From DATEZO01 sp035255485 (GTDB lineage: Bacteria; Pseudomonadota; Gammaproteobacteria; Burkholderiales; Burkholderiaceae_D): DNA of 64,000 nucleotides. Below are positions 1 to 8,507 of the stretch, one piece after another. The notes under the pieces were generated by a model that saw only the letters and a program-made list of their open reading frames with translations, made no database searches and had not been told where the DNA came from. The position numbers were made by a program, and so were the translations under genes. Location of the stretch: assembly GCA_035255485.1 (NCBI GenBank), contig DATEZO010000062.1:1-64000 (forward strand), given 5' to 3'. The number at the start of each line of letters is the position of its first letter. Position 1 is the stretch's first letter.

Positions 1-1
1 C

Positions 2-579
2 GTGTTCCCCACGCCCGTGGGGATGAACCGTATTGTAGAGATAAACTAAAGTAAATTATTCTGTGTTCCCCACGCCCGTGGGGATGAACCGCCCTTCTGA
101 CAGGCACCAGCACGGTGGCCGGTGTGTTCCCCACGCCCGTGGGGATGAACCGTCGGAAGTGCGCGCTCCAAACGGCACCTGGCAGTGTTCCCCACGCCCG
201 TGGGGATGAACCGACGAACGCGCCGCCGCAGCGCAGGGCGAAGGAGTGTTCCCCACGCCCGTGGGGATGAACCGCAACTACCCGTTGCACGATCTTAAGT
301 GCAAAAGTGTTCCCCACGCCCGTGGGGATGAACCGCTCGGCCGCCCGGTTGGTGCGCTGGGTGGCTCGTGTTCCCCACGCCCGTGGGGATGAACCGAGAT
401 GGCGGCGCGGATCATGCGAACCTCAAAAGTGTTCCCCACGCCCGTGGGGATGAACCGCAGCGCAGCAATTTATCGAGAACGGCATTGAGGTGTTCCCCAC
501 GCCCGTGGGGATGAACCGACACCTTCGCGCTGTGGCCGGAATGCCTGCCCGTGTTCCCCACGCCCGTGGGGATGAACCG
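2..579 (+). CRISPR. Type I-E CRISPR array, distal (trailer) end
   Basis: Ten copies of a 29-nt repeat start at 2, 63, 124, 185, 246, 307, 368, 429, 490 and 551, an exact 61-nt period, leaving nine 32-nt spacers. The repeat begins GTGTTCCCC and ends GGGGATGAACCG, and its centre CCCCACG-CC-CGTGGGG forms the expected crRNA stem. Repeat sequence and the 29/32 geometry are typical of subtype I-E. By comparison with the E. coli repeat the array reads on the plus strand, so the leader and any cas genes should lie left of the window. All ten repeats look identical, including the last. Spacer 31-62 is AT-rich, unlike the others. Small open frames through the array are artefacts of the repeat. Confidence 0.97.
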
Positions 580-618
580 TTTTAAAAGCAGTATTGCGCG
601 CGCTCGAATAATCATGCG

Positions 619-2976
619 CTACTCGGAAATCGAAATCGAACTGTAGCTCGGGTCGGACGTGATCTGCGCCTCGGTAAACGGTTGCGCGATCCATTCCTTT
701 TTCGAAAAGCGTTCCAGCTGGTCCGCATAGTGCGGCGACTTCGGGTTGGCCGACTGCGAGTACGTCAACAGCGTTTGCGCGTGCGGGCCTGTTTCATCGA
801 AGCGGACTGCCTGGACGTAACTCGTCCCCGAGGAAGGCGTCAGAAGGCCGTCGCTTCCCGGCATGCTCTTGATGGCGTTATAGATGCCGTCCTCCTCCTT
901 TCCGCCATGAACGGGAATTTTTTTCCCGTTCAATGTCACGACCTGTATGTCGCCCCATCGGCTTTCCGGCGACCAGCCTGCATTGATCACGTCATGCACC
1001 GTCGAGGCGAGTGCTTGCCGCACCAACGCGGCGACGGCAGGGTCGGTGCGCCTCAGGCCGCGCGGCGTATTGAGCGGGTCGGCGGGGTCGAAGGGAACGG
1101 CCCATGCAGCGCCGTACTGCAATACTTGCTTCATCACTCCCGCAAAATACACATAGCCAAGGTTGGCATCGGCATTCGCGGTGCGGTCCCAGCTTGCCAG
1201 CTTGGCGCAAGCATCGCTCAGGTCGACCGTGCTGCCGTCCTCCGCCACCGCGTTTCGGTCGCCTTTGCATAACTCCAGCAGGTCGTCCACGATGAGCTGG
1301 GCGCCATACACCTTGTTGTTCAGCGCGAGATCCTGTAGTTGGGAAAACAGGATGCGATTGCCGCCCGCCAGGTATGCATGGATCTGTTGCAATCCACTTC
1401 GCGTACGCGCGCCTTGCTCGACGCCGGATGTGCTGATGGCGGGCGAAAAACCGGTCATCGGCGTGGCGGCGTTGGTGAGCCATGCGCTGTCGTTGGCGTT
1501 GTGCACATAATCGTCGCGATGCAGGGAAGGGAGCCGTTCGCCGGCGAAAATTCCTGCTTGCGGAGCGCCCGGATCGTTGTCCCATTCGCAGGCTGTGGTG
1601 GCGCCGTTGAGCACAAACACGTGTTGGGCCGCAAAAGGCTTGTAGGCATCCGCTATGCAGGCGTCCTGCTTGGCTGCGGTGACATACGCAATCGGCGACA
1701 TGTTCAGAAACAGCGTGTTGCCGTCCTTGTCGGCGGCGATGGTGTCGTTCCACGGATTCCCGACGATCCGTTCGTTGACCGCTTGCAGTTCGTCGAGCGA
1801 ATCCGCCCGGTTCATGGCATACCACTGTTCGATGACGCGGGAATTGACGGCATTCGCATCGCGGATCGCATAGGCGGTGGTCGCGGTCCAATTCAGCCTC
1901 GGTTGCGGCGCAATGACCAGCGGTCCGAATTGCGACTGATAGAACGTGCGTGATTGCGAGCGCACGGTTCCGTCTGCAGCTTTCACCTCGACAGTAATGG
2001 TCTTCCTTGTCATGCGCTTGCTCTGCCCGTCGACCATGTATCTGGTCGGGTCCGTCGGATCGAGCTGGAGCGCGTACAGCGTGTAATGGGCAGACGTATC
2101 CGTGGTGTGGCTCCATGCGAAATTCTTCGTGTAGCCGATCCCCACTACCGGCAATCCCGGCAGGGTGGCTCCCATGACATCAAGCTTTCCCGGGATCGTC
2201 AGGTGGAGCTGGTAGAACCGCAAGAAGTCCCCCCAGGGCAAATGCGGCTGGCCGAGCAGCATGCCTTTGCCGTTGTCGGTGGCATCCTTGCCGTACGCCA
2301 CCGCATTGCTCGCCGTGTGCCGCTGCAACGAAAGCGGCTGCGCGATTGCGTTGAACTGAGCGATGGGAGCTGCGCCGGGCGGTTGTGCCGCCACCAACCC
2401 TTCCATGAGGCCGGCCGAACTGTTGATAACCGCGATACGCCGCATCAGCTTGATCACATCGTACTCGGTGATCGTGCGTACCCACGTCGCGTTCCTGCAT
2501 TCGTCGGCCAGCTTGCCGCGGCCGGTCTTTTCCAGAAAGCGGTTATAGCCGGCGGCATATCCTTTGATCAGCGCCTGCACTTCAGGTATCTGCTGCTGCC
2601 ACGCGGCATTCACGGTGTCGGTATCGTTCAACAGATGAAAAAAATAGTCGGACACCAGATTGTTCTGTTGTAGATCCGGCACGCTTGAGGTCAGGCCGTC
2701 AGCGCCGAAATATTTCGCGCGTTCGCCATTGACGGTGACGACTTCGTTCGCCAGCAAACAGACATTGTCCTCGGCGAAGGCATAGCCGATACCGTATCCA
2801 AGGCCGGCCTCGTCATGTGCCTTGATGTGTGGCACGCCGAACGCGGTGCGGCGGATTTCGGCGGAGTAGGCGGCATGTTTTGTGTTTGACGATCCTCCGC
2901 ATGCCGTCATCGCGCACACCATGACCGAAGCGGCGAGTGTGTGCAGCATCGGAGCAACCACTGTTTTTTGCGTCAT
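619..2976 (-). CDS. Acyl-homoserine-lactone acylase, penicillin acylase family (PvdQ-like)
   Basis: A 785-residue Ntn-hydrolase precursor. PvdQ/QuiP-type enzymes cleave the amide bond of long-chain acyl-homoserine lactones (quorum quenching) or acylated siderophore precursors in the periplasm. Residues 1-26 form a signal peptide ending in MTAC, so Cys26 may be lipidated. The SNAVAYG motif places the presumed self-processing nucleophile at Ser223, at the start of the beta chain. It is followed by the family signature GQPHLPWGD and a RFYQLHLTIPG block very like PvdQ. The C-terminal GTSYVQ and SQSANPKSPHYADQ blocks also match. Length fits the family. A GAGGGAG ribosome site precedes the ATG. The stop lies 40 bp from the CRISPR array, which is read towards it. 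Substrate is inferred, not shown. Confidence 0.9.
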   Translation of the reverse strand: MTQKTVVAPMLHTLAASVMVCAMTACGGSSNTKHAAYSAEIRRTAFGVPHIKAHDEAGLGYGIGYAFAEDNVCLLANEVVTVNGERAKYFGADGLTSSVPDLQQNNLVSDYFFHLLNDTDTVNAAWQQQIPEVQALIKGYAAGYNRFLEKTGRGKLADECRNATWVRTITEYDVIKLMRRIAVINSSAGLMEGLVAAQPPGAAPIAQFNAIAQPLSLQRHTASNAVAYGKDATDNGKGMLLGQPHLPWGDFLRFYQLHLTIPGKLDVMGATLPGLPVVGIGYTKNFAWSHTTDTSAHYTLYALQLDPTDPTRYMVDGQSKRMTRKTITVEVKAADGTVRSQSRTFYQSQFGPLVIAPQPRLNWTATTAYAIRDANAVNSRVIEQWYAMNRADSLDELQAVNERIVGNPWNDTIAADKDGNTLFLNMSPIAYVTAAKQDACIADAYKPFAAQHVFVLNGATTACEWDNDPGAPQAGIFAGERLPSLHRDDYVHNANDSAWLTNAATPMTGFSPAISTSGVEQGARTRSGLQQIHAYLAGGNRILFSQLQDLALNNKVYGAQLIVDDLLELCKGDRNAVAEDGSTVDLSDACAKLASWDRTANADANLGYVYFAGVMKQVLQYGAAWAVPFDPADPLNTPRGLRRTDPAVAALVRQALASTVHDVINAGWSPESRWGDIQVVTLNGKKIPVHGGKEEDGIYNAIKSMPGSDGLLTPSSGTSYVQAVRFDETGPHAQTLLTYSQSANPKSPHYADQLERFSKKEWIAQPFTEAQITSDPSYSSISISE

Positions 2977-3178
2977 ATCTCCCTCTTCGAAATGTCAGCC
3001 GACACTGGCTGAGGGAGCAATTCTGCCGATCGATTCTTAACGAAATCCAAACGCTTGCTTAAGACTTTCTTAAGCAGCCGCCGCTGCGGTTTTTCTGGCA
3101 CCAGATCCGTTGCGCCACCGAATTCCTCTTGCCGGGTAGCGCTACGGAAGCAACATCCTCAAATCAAGGCCGTGGTTC

Positions 3179-3616
3179 TCACTTGTTGTCGCATTGCATC
3201 TGATAGTTTTCCGCAGTGCGGCGCGCCTTGCGCTTTGACTTTTCGGCAGATTTTCCGCTGGCGCTGGCGGCATCCTCGTTGGCCCATTTGGTGTGGAGCG
3301 CCAATGCAGCGCATTTTTTGGCCCTGGCTTGCGCGGCGCGGGCTGCGATGTGCTGGGTTTTCTCTTCCTGCGTTTCACGTTTGTGGCGTGCCTTTTCAAG
3401 ACGGTCGGCTTCGCGTTTCTGCTGCCCGATGCGCTCGCGTTCGTGCGTTGCGTCGGCGGCTGGCACGCTTTGCGTTTTTTCACCGAGGTCAACCGATTTG
3501 CCGCTTGGGCATGGGTTGTCACGATACGTGACCTGTCCATTCGATTCGCATTTGTAAATCGCGAATGCAGGTGCGGAAAACAGCAGGCTCAGTAGAATCG
3601 GCAGGATGCGCAACAT
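3179..3616 (-). CDS. DUF4124-type exported protein
   Basis: A 145-residue protein with a cleavable signal peptide (about residues 1-19, ending AFA) followed directly by a short domain with a YKCESNGQVTYRDNPC pattern, characteristic of the DUF4124 family found in many beta- and gammaproteobacterial periplasmic proteins. The rest is highly charged, Ala/Lys/Arg/Glu-rich and probably helical, and it ends in a second cysteine (MQCDNK). Function is unknown. It starts 21 bp after the stop of the FAD oxidoreductase on the same strand, so it may be co-transcribed with the wrbA-DUF2069-oxidoreductase group. Only a weak ribosome site is visible. Confidence 0.8.
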   Translation of the reverse strand: MLRILPILLSLLFSAPAFAIYKCESNGQVTYRDNPCPSGKSVDLGEKTQSVPAADATHERERIGQQKREADRLEKARHKRETQEEKTQHIAARAAQARAKKCAALALHTKWANEDAASASGKSAEKSKRKARRTAENYQMQCDNK

Positions 3617-3637
3617 GGTGTGGTCGCCTGTGGTTGG

Positions 3638-5044
3638 TTAGAGGACTTTGCCCGGATTCATCAGACCCAACGGGTCCAGTGCGTGCTTGATGGCTTGCAT
3701 CAGGTTCATTTCGATTTCCGACTTGTAGCGCCGCACTTCTTCGCATTTCAACGCGCCCAGTCCGTGTTCGGCTGAAATCGAGCCGCCAAAGGCATGCACG
3801 CTGTCGTGCACCACGCGATTCGCTTCCGGCTGCCGGGTGATGAATGCCTCATCCGATGCCTGTTCCGGCGGTGACACGTTGTAATGCAGATTGCCGTCGC
3901 CAAGATGGCCGAAGGTGACCATGCGGCATCCGGGAAGCTCCCGTTGCAGCAGCGTATCCGTGGTGCGGATGAAGTCGCCGATGCGCGAAATCGGCACCGA
4001 GATGTCGTGCTTGATGTTCTTGCCTTCTTCTGCCTGCGCCAGCGAAATATGCTCGCGCAGATGCCAGAGCGTATTCGACTGCGCAATCGATGCCGCTACG
4101 ATCGCATCCTGGATGACATCCTGTTCCAGCGCGCCGGTAATCAGGTCTTCCAGCATGGCGGTGGCATGCTCCTCGGATTCGCTGTCCGACAGTTCCAGCA
4201 ATACATATTGCGGGTAGGCCTGTGGAAAAGGCGAGCGCATGTGCGGGAAGTGTTTTGTCACCAGCCGCAGGCAAAAATCCGACATCAGTTCGAATCCGGT
4301 CAGGGCCGCGCCGCATTGTGATTGCGCGATGGTCAGCAATTTCAATGCATGGTCCGGGGTCTGCATGGCGGCCAGCGCGGTCAGTTGCGCCCTGGGCTTC
4401 GGAAACAGTTTCAATACGGCGGCGGTGATAATGCCGAGCGTGCCTTCCGCGCCGATGAAGAGGTCGCGCAGGTCGTAGCCGGTATTATCCTTGCGCAATC
4501 CGCGCAGCCCGCTCCAGATATCGCCTTGCGGCGTGACGACTTCCAGCCCAAGGCACAATTCGCGCGCATTGCCGTAGCGCAGCACTGCAGTGCCGCCAGC
4601 GTTGGTGGACAGGTTGCCGCCGATGGTGCAACTGCCTTCTGCAGCCAGTGACAACGGGAACAGGCGATCCGCTTCGGCAGCTGCATCCTGCACATGCTGC
4701 AGGATGCAGCCGGATTCCACGGTCATCGTGTTATTGACGGCATCGATGGCGCGGATGCGGTTCAGGCGCGTGAGCGACAGCACGATTGCCGCGCCGCTCC
4801 GGTCCGGCACGCTGCCCAGCACCAGCCCGGTATTGCCGCCTTGCGGCACGACCGGAATGCGGAATTGATTGCACAGACGGATCACGGCGGCAACTTCTTC
4901 CGTCGTCGCCGGTTTGACCACCGCCAGCGCCTTGCCGGTGAAGCGGCGACGCCAGTCCGTCAGGTAGGCGGCAAGATCGGCTTCATCGGTCAATACGAAT
5001 TGCGCGCCGACCGCAGTGCGGCAGCCTTCGAGGAAATCATTCAT
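3638..5044 (-). CDS. FAD-linked D-2-hydroxyacid dehydrogenase (D-2-hydroxyglutarate/GlcD type)
   Basis: A 468-residue cytoplasmic flavoenzyme of the FAD-binding PCMH/GlcD family, which oxidises D-2-hydroxyacids (D-lactate, glycolate, D-2-hydroxyglutarate) to 2-oxoacids. The FAD domain carries QGGNTGL (68-74), GSCTIGGNLSTNAGG (137-151) and a KDNTGYDLRDLFIGAEGT block (about 185-202). The C-terminal substrate domain has the metal-site motif HLGDGNLH (380-387) and SAEHGLG (about 424-430). It resembles the D-2-hydroxyglutarate dehydrogenase branch more than a glycolate oxidase subunit, because it is a single complete polypeptide without glcE/glcF beside it. Its start overlaps the end of the DUF2069 gene by 8 bp, implying translational coupling. 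The exact substrate cannot be told from sequence. Confidence 0.88.
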   Translation of the reverse strand: MNDFLEGCRTAVGAQFVLTDEADLAAYLTDWRRRFTGKALAVVKPATTEEVAAVIRLCNQFRIPVVPQGGNTGLVLGSVPDRSGAAIVLSLTRLNRIRAIDAVNNTMTVESGCILQHVQDAAAEADRLFPLSLAAEGSCTIGGNLSTNAGGTAVLRYGNARELCLGLEVVTPQGDIWSGLRGLRKDNTGYDLRDLFIGAEGTLGIITAAVLKLFPKPRAQLTALAAMQTPDHALKLLTIAQSQCGAALTGFELMSDFCLRLVTKHFPHMRSPFPQAYPQYVLLELSDSESEEHATAMLEDLITGALEQDVIQDAIVAASIAQSNTLWHLREHISLAQAEEGKNIKHDISVPISRIGDFIRTTDTLLQRELPGCRMVTFGHLGDGNLHYNVSPPEQASDEAFITRQPEANRVVHDSVHAFGGSISAEHGLGALKCEEVRRYKSEIEMNLMQAIKHALDPLGLMNPGKVL

Positions 5045-5459
5045 GAGAAGCCCTGGTATTTGCTGCTTTCTGGATGGCTTGCTGTGCCAGCTTTTTAGCG
5101 GATTGCTTGTAAGGACGGAGATAGAAAACCGCGCACAGGAAGAATGCGCTTGCCAGGCCTGTTTCGACCCAGGCCAGCGTCGATGACAGGCCGCGATCGA
5201 TGCCGGTAGTGCTGGTGGCGCGTACGATGCCTTCGATGAAGTACAGCAGGATCATCATCGACGACCATTGCAGTGTGTAAAGATCGTGTTTCAGCACGCC
5301 GCGTAACGGCAGCAGCAAGGGCAATGCCTTGAGCGCCATCCATGATCCGCCCGGACGCAGGGGCGCCAGCCACATTTCCCAGGCGACGCACAGTGCAATC
5401 AATGCCGCCAGGCTGGCAATGCTGCCGGCATGCCAGATTTTTTGAATGCCGTCTTTCAT
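5037..5459 (-). CDS. DUF2069 inner-membrane protein
   Basis: A 140-residue protein with four likely transmembrane helices (roughly residues 14-32, 44-56, 63-82 and 96-115) and a basic C-terminal tail, matching the DUF2069 family of small proteobacterial membrane proteins. DUF2069 genes are often found next to wrbA, as here: the ATG overlaps the wrbA stop by 4 bp and the gene's end overlaps the next start by 8 bp. Function unknown. The tight coupling suggests the three genes make one transcript. Confidence 0.85.
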   Translation of the reverse strand: MKDGIQKIWHAGSIASLAALIALCVAWEMWLAPLRPGGSWMALKALPLLLPLRGVLKHDLYTLQWSSMMILLYFIEGIVRATSTTGIDRGLSSTLAWVETGLASAFFLCAVFYLRPYKQSAKKLAQQAIQKAANTRASHE

Positions 5460-6067
5460 GATTCGCCTCGTAATCGATGTGCAGTTTGCGCCAGGCGCCT
5501 TCCGGATGCGATCGCCAGTCTGCGCGTGTCTTCGGATAGTGTGTGAACGCCGTTCGGGCCCGACCAGTGGCTGGCGCCGTACGGCGTGCCGCCGCTTGTG
5601 GTGGTCATCAGTTCAGGTTGAGTGTAGGGCACGCCGAGCAGCAGCATGCCGTGATGCAGCAACGGAATCATCATCGACAGCAGGGTAGCTTCCTGGCCGC
5701 CATGCAGGCTGCCGGTGGAAGTGAATACACAGGCGGGCTTGCCGGACAATGCGCCCGACAGCCACAGCGTCGAGGTACTGTCCAGAAAATATTTCATCGG
5801 GGCAGCCATGTTGCCGAACCGTGTCGGCGAGCCGAGCGCCAGGCCGGCGCATTCTTCCAGATCGTGTAATTCGGCATACGGCGCACCTTCTTTCGGCACT
5901 TCCGGCTCAGTCGCTTCCGTCACGCTCGATATGGCCGGCACCGTGCGCAGGCGGGCATCACAACCGGGCACGCTCTCGATCCCTTGCGCAATCAGTTCCG
6001 CCAGCTTGCGTGTCGAACCTTGGCGCGAGTAGTACAGAACAAGAATAGTAAGATTGGGCGCTGTCAT
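5456..6067 (-). CDS. wrbA: NAD(P)H:quinone oxidoreductase type IV, WrbA family
   Basis: A 203-residue flavodoxin-fold FMN protein. WrbA enzymes carry out two-electron reduction of quinones, avoiding semiquinone stress. The FMN phosphate loop is YYSRQGSTR (12-20); GSPTRFGNM (79-87) and TSTGSLHGGQE (116-126) are the other cofactor and active-site loops of the family. Starting at the ATG at 6065-6067 gives the usual ~200-residue length; a start 16 codons upstream would add an untypical extension. It is the first gene of an overlapping three-gene unit with the DUF2069 and FAD oxidoreductase genes. The ribosome site is weak. Confidence 0.93.
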   Translation of the reverse strand: MTAPNLTILVLYYSRQGSTRKLAELIAQGIESVPGCDARLRTVPAISSVTEATEPEVPKEGAPYAELHDLEECAGLALGSPTRFGNMAAPMKYFLDSTSTLWLSGALSGKPACVFTSTGSLHGGQEATLLSMMIPLLHHGMLLLGVPYTQPELMTTTSGGTPYGASHWSGPNGVHTLSEDTRRLAIASGRRLAQTAHRLRGES

Positions 6068-6196
6068 GCTTGGTATTATATAGATGCGGAACAAACAAGA
6101 TTGGAACCGGATCACTTCATTTACAGTGCGCGCACAGGCTGGCGAGCCGGTACCGCCACCCTGGCGAATGGCATGCCGTTCACATTCCCGGGTTCG

Positions 6197-6228
6197 CCCT
6201 CACCACTCTCCCGGAGGGAGAGGGTGGG
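6197..6228. repeat. C-rich hairpin repeat
   Basis: An imperfect palindrome with CTCTCCC (6206-6212) pairing to GGGAGAG (6216-6222) and a longer imperfect outer arm. It sits in the 286-bp gap between the divergent wrbA and yihY genes and resembles the C-rich hairpins before purF at 34198-34332, so it may be a copy of the same dispersed palindrome. Confidence 0.55.
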
Positions 6229-6321
6229 AACAGGGCACGATGACATCAAGCATGCCTCGTGCCGGAGCAATAGGGCGCTTTATTGGCACGCAATCGGGCG
6301 GCACCGGTCATGTGCGGCAAT

Positions 6322-6356
6322 AGACATCATAGACATCATAGACATCAATAGACATG
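6322..6356 (+). repeat. 9-bp tandem repeat overlapping the yihY start
   Basis: AGACATCAT occurs at 6322-6330 and 6331-6339, then AGACATCAA at 6340-6348, then TAGACATG at 6349-6356, whose final ATG is the start codon of the membrane-protein gene. The repeat occupies the place where a Shine-Dalgarno site would be expected, and none is visible there. Changes in copy number would keep the reading frame but alter the leader. Confidence 0.8.
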
Positions 6357-7664
6357 CTTGAATCAGGATTCTCTTCCATTGCATCGGGCTTGCGCGGCAT
6401 TCGCTGGTCGCGTGCGCGTGACCTGCTTCGCTTCGCGCAGCGGCGTCTCGATGAAGAGCTCCTGCCGCAAGTGGCCGGCAGCCTGACATTTACCACAGTG
6501 CTGGCACTGGTGCCGCTGCTGACAATCGCGCTGGCGATCTTCACGACCTTTCCATTGTTCAATACATTTCGGGCCTCGCTGGAAGCGTATTTCGTCCAGA
6601 ACCTGATGCCGAAGACGGTTGCCAATACGATTCTCGGCTACCTGAACCAGTTTGCGGCCAAGGCTACCCGGTTATCGGCATTCGGCGCGGTGGGACTGAT
6701 CATCACTGCCGTCACGACAATGGGCATGATCGATCGCGTATTCAACCATATCTGGCGGGTCAAGACGCGGCGTCCGCTGGCGCAGCGGGTTCTGGTGTAC
6801 TGGGCGATCATCACGCTCGGGCCGCTGTTGATCGGCGTGTCGATGCGGGTCACTTCCTATGCGTTTACCGCGACCAATGGCGTAGTGATGCAGGTGCCGC
6901 TGGTCGGTGCGATGTTCTATACGCTGGTGTCGGTGGCATTGACGACGGGCGCCTTCACGCTGTTGTACATGGCGGTGCCCAACCGCTTTGTCGCTGCGCG
7001 CGACGCCGCCTGGGGCGGGCTGGTGGCAGCGGTGGCATTCGAAGTCACGAAGCGGCTGTTTGCCGTGTTCGTGACCAAGTTTCCTACCTACACCATTGTC
7101 TATGGCGCATTGGCGGCGATGCCGATCTTCCTGGTCTGGATCTATGTGTCATGGCTGATCACGCTGGTTGGCGCGGTGATTGCGGCAGCGTTGCCGGTAG
7201 TGCGCTACGAGCGCTGGTGGCATGTTGTCACGCCTGCCAGCGCATTCGTCGATGCGATGGCGGTGTTGCGGGTATTACATGACGCCAGGGAATCCGGCGG
7301 CTCGGCAGTGGTGGACGCTGACATGATCCGGTCGAAGACGCGGCTCGGCTTCGACGAATCGGAGACTTTACTGCAGAAAATGCTGGATGCCGGCTGGGTC
7401 GGCCGCATCAAGACCGAACTTCCCGGGCGCATGCAGTGGGGCAAGCACATCACGAGCGGAATGGATGCCTGGGTACTGACTGCCAATCCGCAGCAATTGA
7501 CGCTGGCGGATATCTATCGACTTTTCATGTTCGACGCATCCGCCAATCCGACGCTTGCCAGGCAGGTCGAGAGCGCGATCGAGGATGGGCTGAATGAAAC
7601 ACTGGCAGCGCATGTTGCGCGCAGCTCGCGCAACACGATCGCTACCCTTGATGCGCGGGGGTAA
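6354..7664 (+). CDS. YihY/BrkB (UPF0761) family inner-membrane protein
   Basis: A 436-residue integral membrane protein. The family signature QVAGSLTFTTVLALVPLL (about 39-56) opens the first of about six transmembrane helices, spread over residues 40-280. Residues beyond 290 form a cytoplasmic winged-helix-like tail, seen in the longer betaproteobacterial members. The family was once annotated as ribonuclease BN or as virulence factor BrkB; its real activity is not established. The ATG lies inside a 9-bp tandem repeat and has no visible ribosome site, so a downstream start at a TTG or other codon near residue 13 is possible. It is flanked by minus-strand genes on both sides. Confidence 0.88.
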   Translation: MLESGFSSIASGLRGIRWSRARDLLRFAQRRLDEELLPQVAGSLTFTTVLALVPLLTIALAIFTTFPLFNTFRASLEAYFVQNLMPKTVANTILGYLNQFAAKATRLSAFGAVGLIITAVTTMGMIDRVFNHIWRVKTRRPLAQRVLVYWAIITLGPLLIGVSMRVTSYAFTATNGVVMQVPLVGAMFYTLVSVALTTGAFTLLYMAVPNRFVAARDAAWGGLVAAVAFEVTKRLFAVFVTKFPTYTIVYGALAAMPIFLVWIYVSWLITLVGAVIAAALPVVRYERWWHVVTPASAFVDAMAVLRVLHDARESGGSAVVDADMIRSKTRLGFDESETLLQKMLDAGWVGRIKTELPGRMQWGKHITSGMDAWVLTANPQQLTLADIYRLFMFDASANPTLARQVESAIEDGLNETLAAHVARSSRNTIATLDARG

Positions 7665-7875
7665 AACCGGCCTGGAAATTTTTGGGTATCCGTATTTATG
7701 CGTGATGGCTTGCCTGAAGGGGCTGATGCAGCGATCAGGCGGTATCTGTCAGTTCTCGCATTCGCGCCCCCGGGCGTCCTGGTCCGGCCAGAAAGCATCG
7801 CTTTCGGACCGTCACCGCATGGCATTTTCAGGGTCGCTTTTTGCTGCCGGATGCCATTGCCGGTCTTCCCGTCTG

Positions 7876-8208
7876 CTACGTGAGGTCTTTAATTGTTTGC
7901 GTTACCCCATTGGCTTTTGCCGATGCTATTCCCTCATCGCGAGAGGCTGCAGTAGCATACATCCGGCTGGTGCCAATGACTTGATGATTTGCCGCCTTCA
8001 GGTTGAAATAAAACTTGCCATTGGATGATTCTTTCTTTTCGTGATGTTTCTCGACCTGGCAGCTGCTTTGCATCGAGGCAATGCCGTTTTCGGCAGCCCC
8101 TTTCGTTTTGTATAGTTCGCTGGAAAGAAGTATCTCCGCATCGTCCGCCTTGAGAACAAAGTGAAACTGTCCGTCACTGCTATTGCTCAATTCATACCAT
8201 CCAGTCAT
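7876..8208 (-). CDS. YegP-like protein with two DUF1508 (UPF0339) repeats
   Basis: A 110-residue soluble protein made of two tandem DUF1508 repeats, about residues 2-48 (GQFHFVLKADDAEILLSSELY) and 58-107 (GKFYFNLKAANHQVIGTSRMY). Each shows the family's alternation of a beta hairpin with a Gly-Ile-Ala helix segment (NGIASMQ, EGIASAK). The ATG at 8206-8208 is preceded by a near-perfect AGGAGGAT site, which decides the start over an in-frame start 31 codons upstream. Role unknown; family members are small conserved proteins of many proteobacteria. It stands alone, with 299 bp of apparently empty sequence upstream. Confidence 0.87.
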   Translation of the reverse strand: MTGWYELSNSSDGQFHFVLKADDAEILLSSELYKTKGAAENGIASMQSSCQVEKHHEKKESSNGKFYFNLKAANHQVIGTSRMYATAASRDEGIASAKANGVTQTIKDLT

Positions 8209-8507
8209 TTGTATCCTCCTTGATTTAAAAACGCTGCCAGCATATGCATCGGAAACCTGGCGCATTGAACGCCGTAAAATGGCCAGTGAACGTTGACGCA
8301 TGACAGGCGGCGCTCATCTCTTGCCATGCAGCGTCAGTCCTGGCTTCCAGTTGCTTCATCGTATAAAAATACGCTATTAAAAGAAACGGCCAGCCACACA
8401 ATCTGACCAGCCGCTGACATGGATCAATTGATGGCGCATTCAACGCATTGCGCTGCCATTTTTGCAGCAGGAGAGGGGCGAACCGATCTGTCCGGAAGCG
8501 TGCGGTC

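Noticed and set aside
56..694. Small minus-strand frames with repeated RFIPTGVGNT-like and VHPHGRGEH-like peptides
   Set aside because: They are translations of the CRISPR repeat in different frames, with a 61-nt period and no ribosome sites.
7677..7696. Possible sixth copy of the 74-bp element in the 7665-7875 convergent gap
   Set aside because: CGCATAAATACGG on the minus strand resembles the middle of the element, but the left GGAGTAT block, the TTTAAAAATAC block and the terminal GTAT are missing at the right distances.
7698..7883. 61-codon plus-strand frame after the YihY gene
   Set aside because: No ribosome site, no recognisable sequence, and it overlaps the end of the YegP-like gene.
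8209..8507. Possible gene in the 299-bp gap upstream of the YegP-like gene
   Set aside because: The only longer frame there runs into the methyltransferase gene in another frame and shows no ribosome site or conserved pattern.
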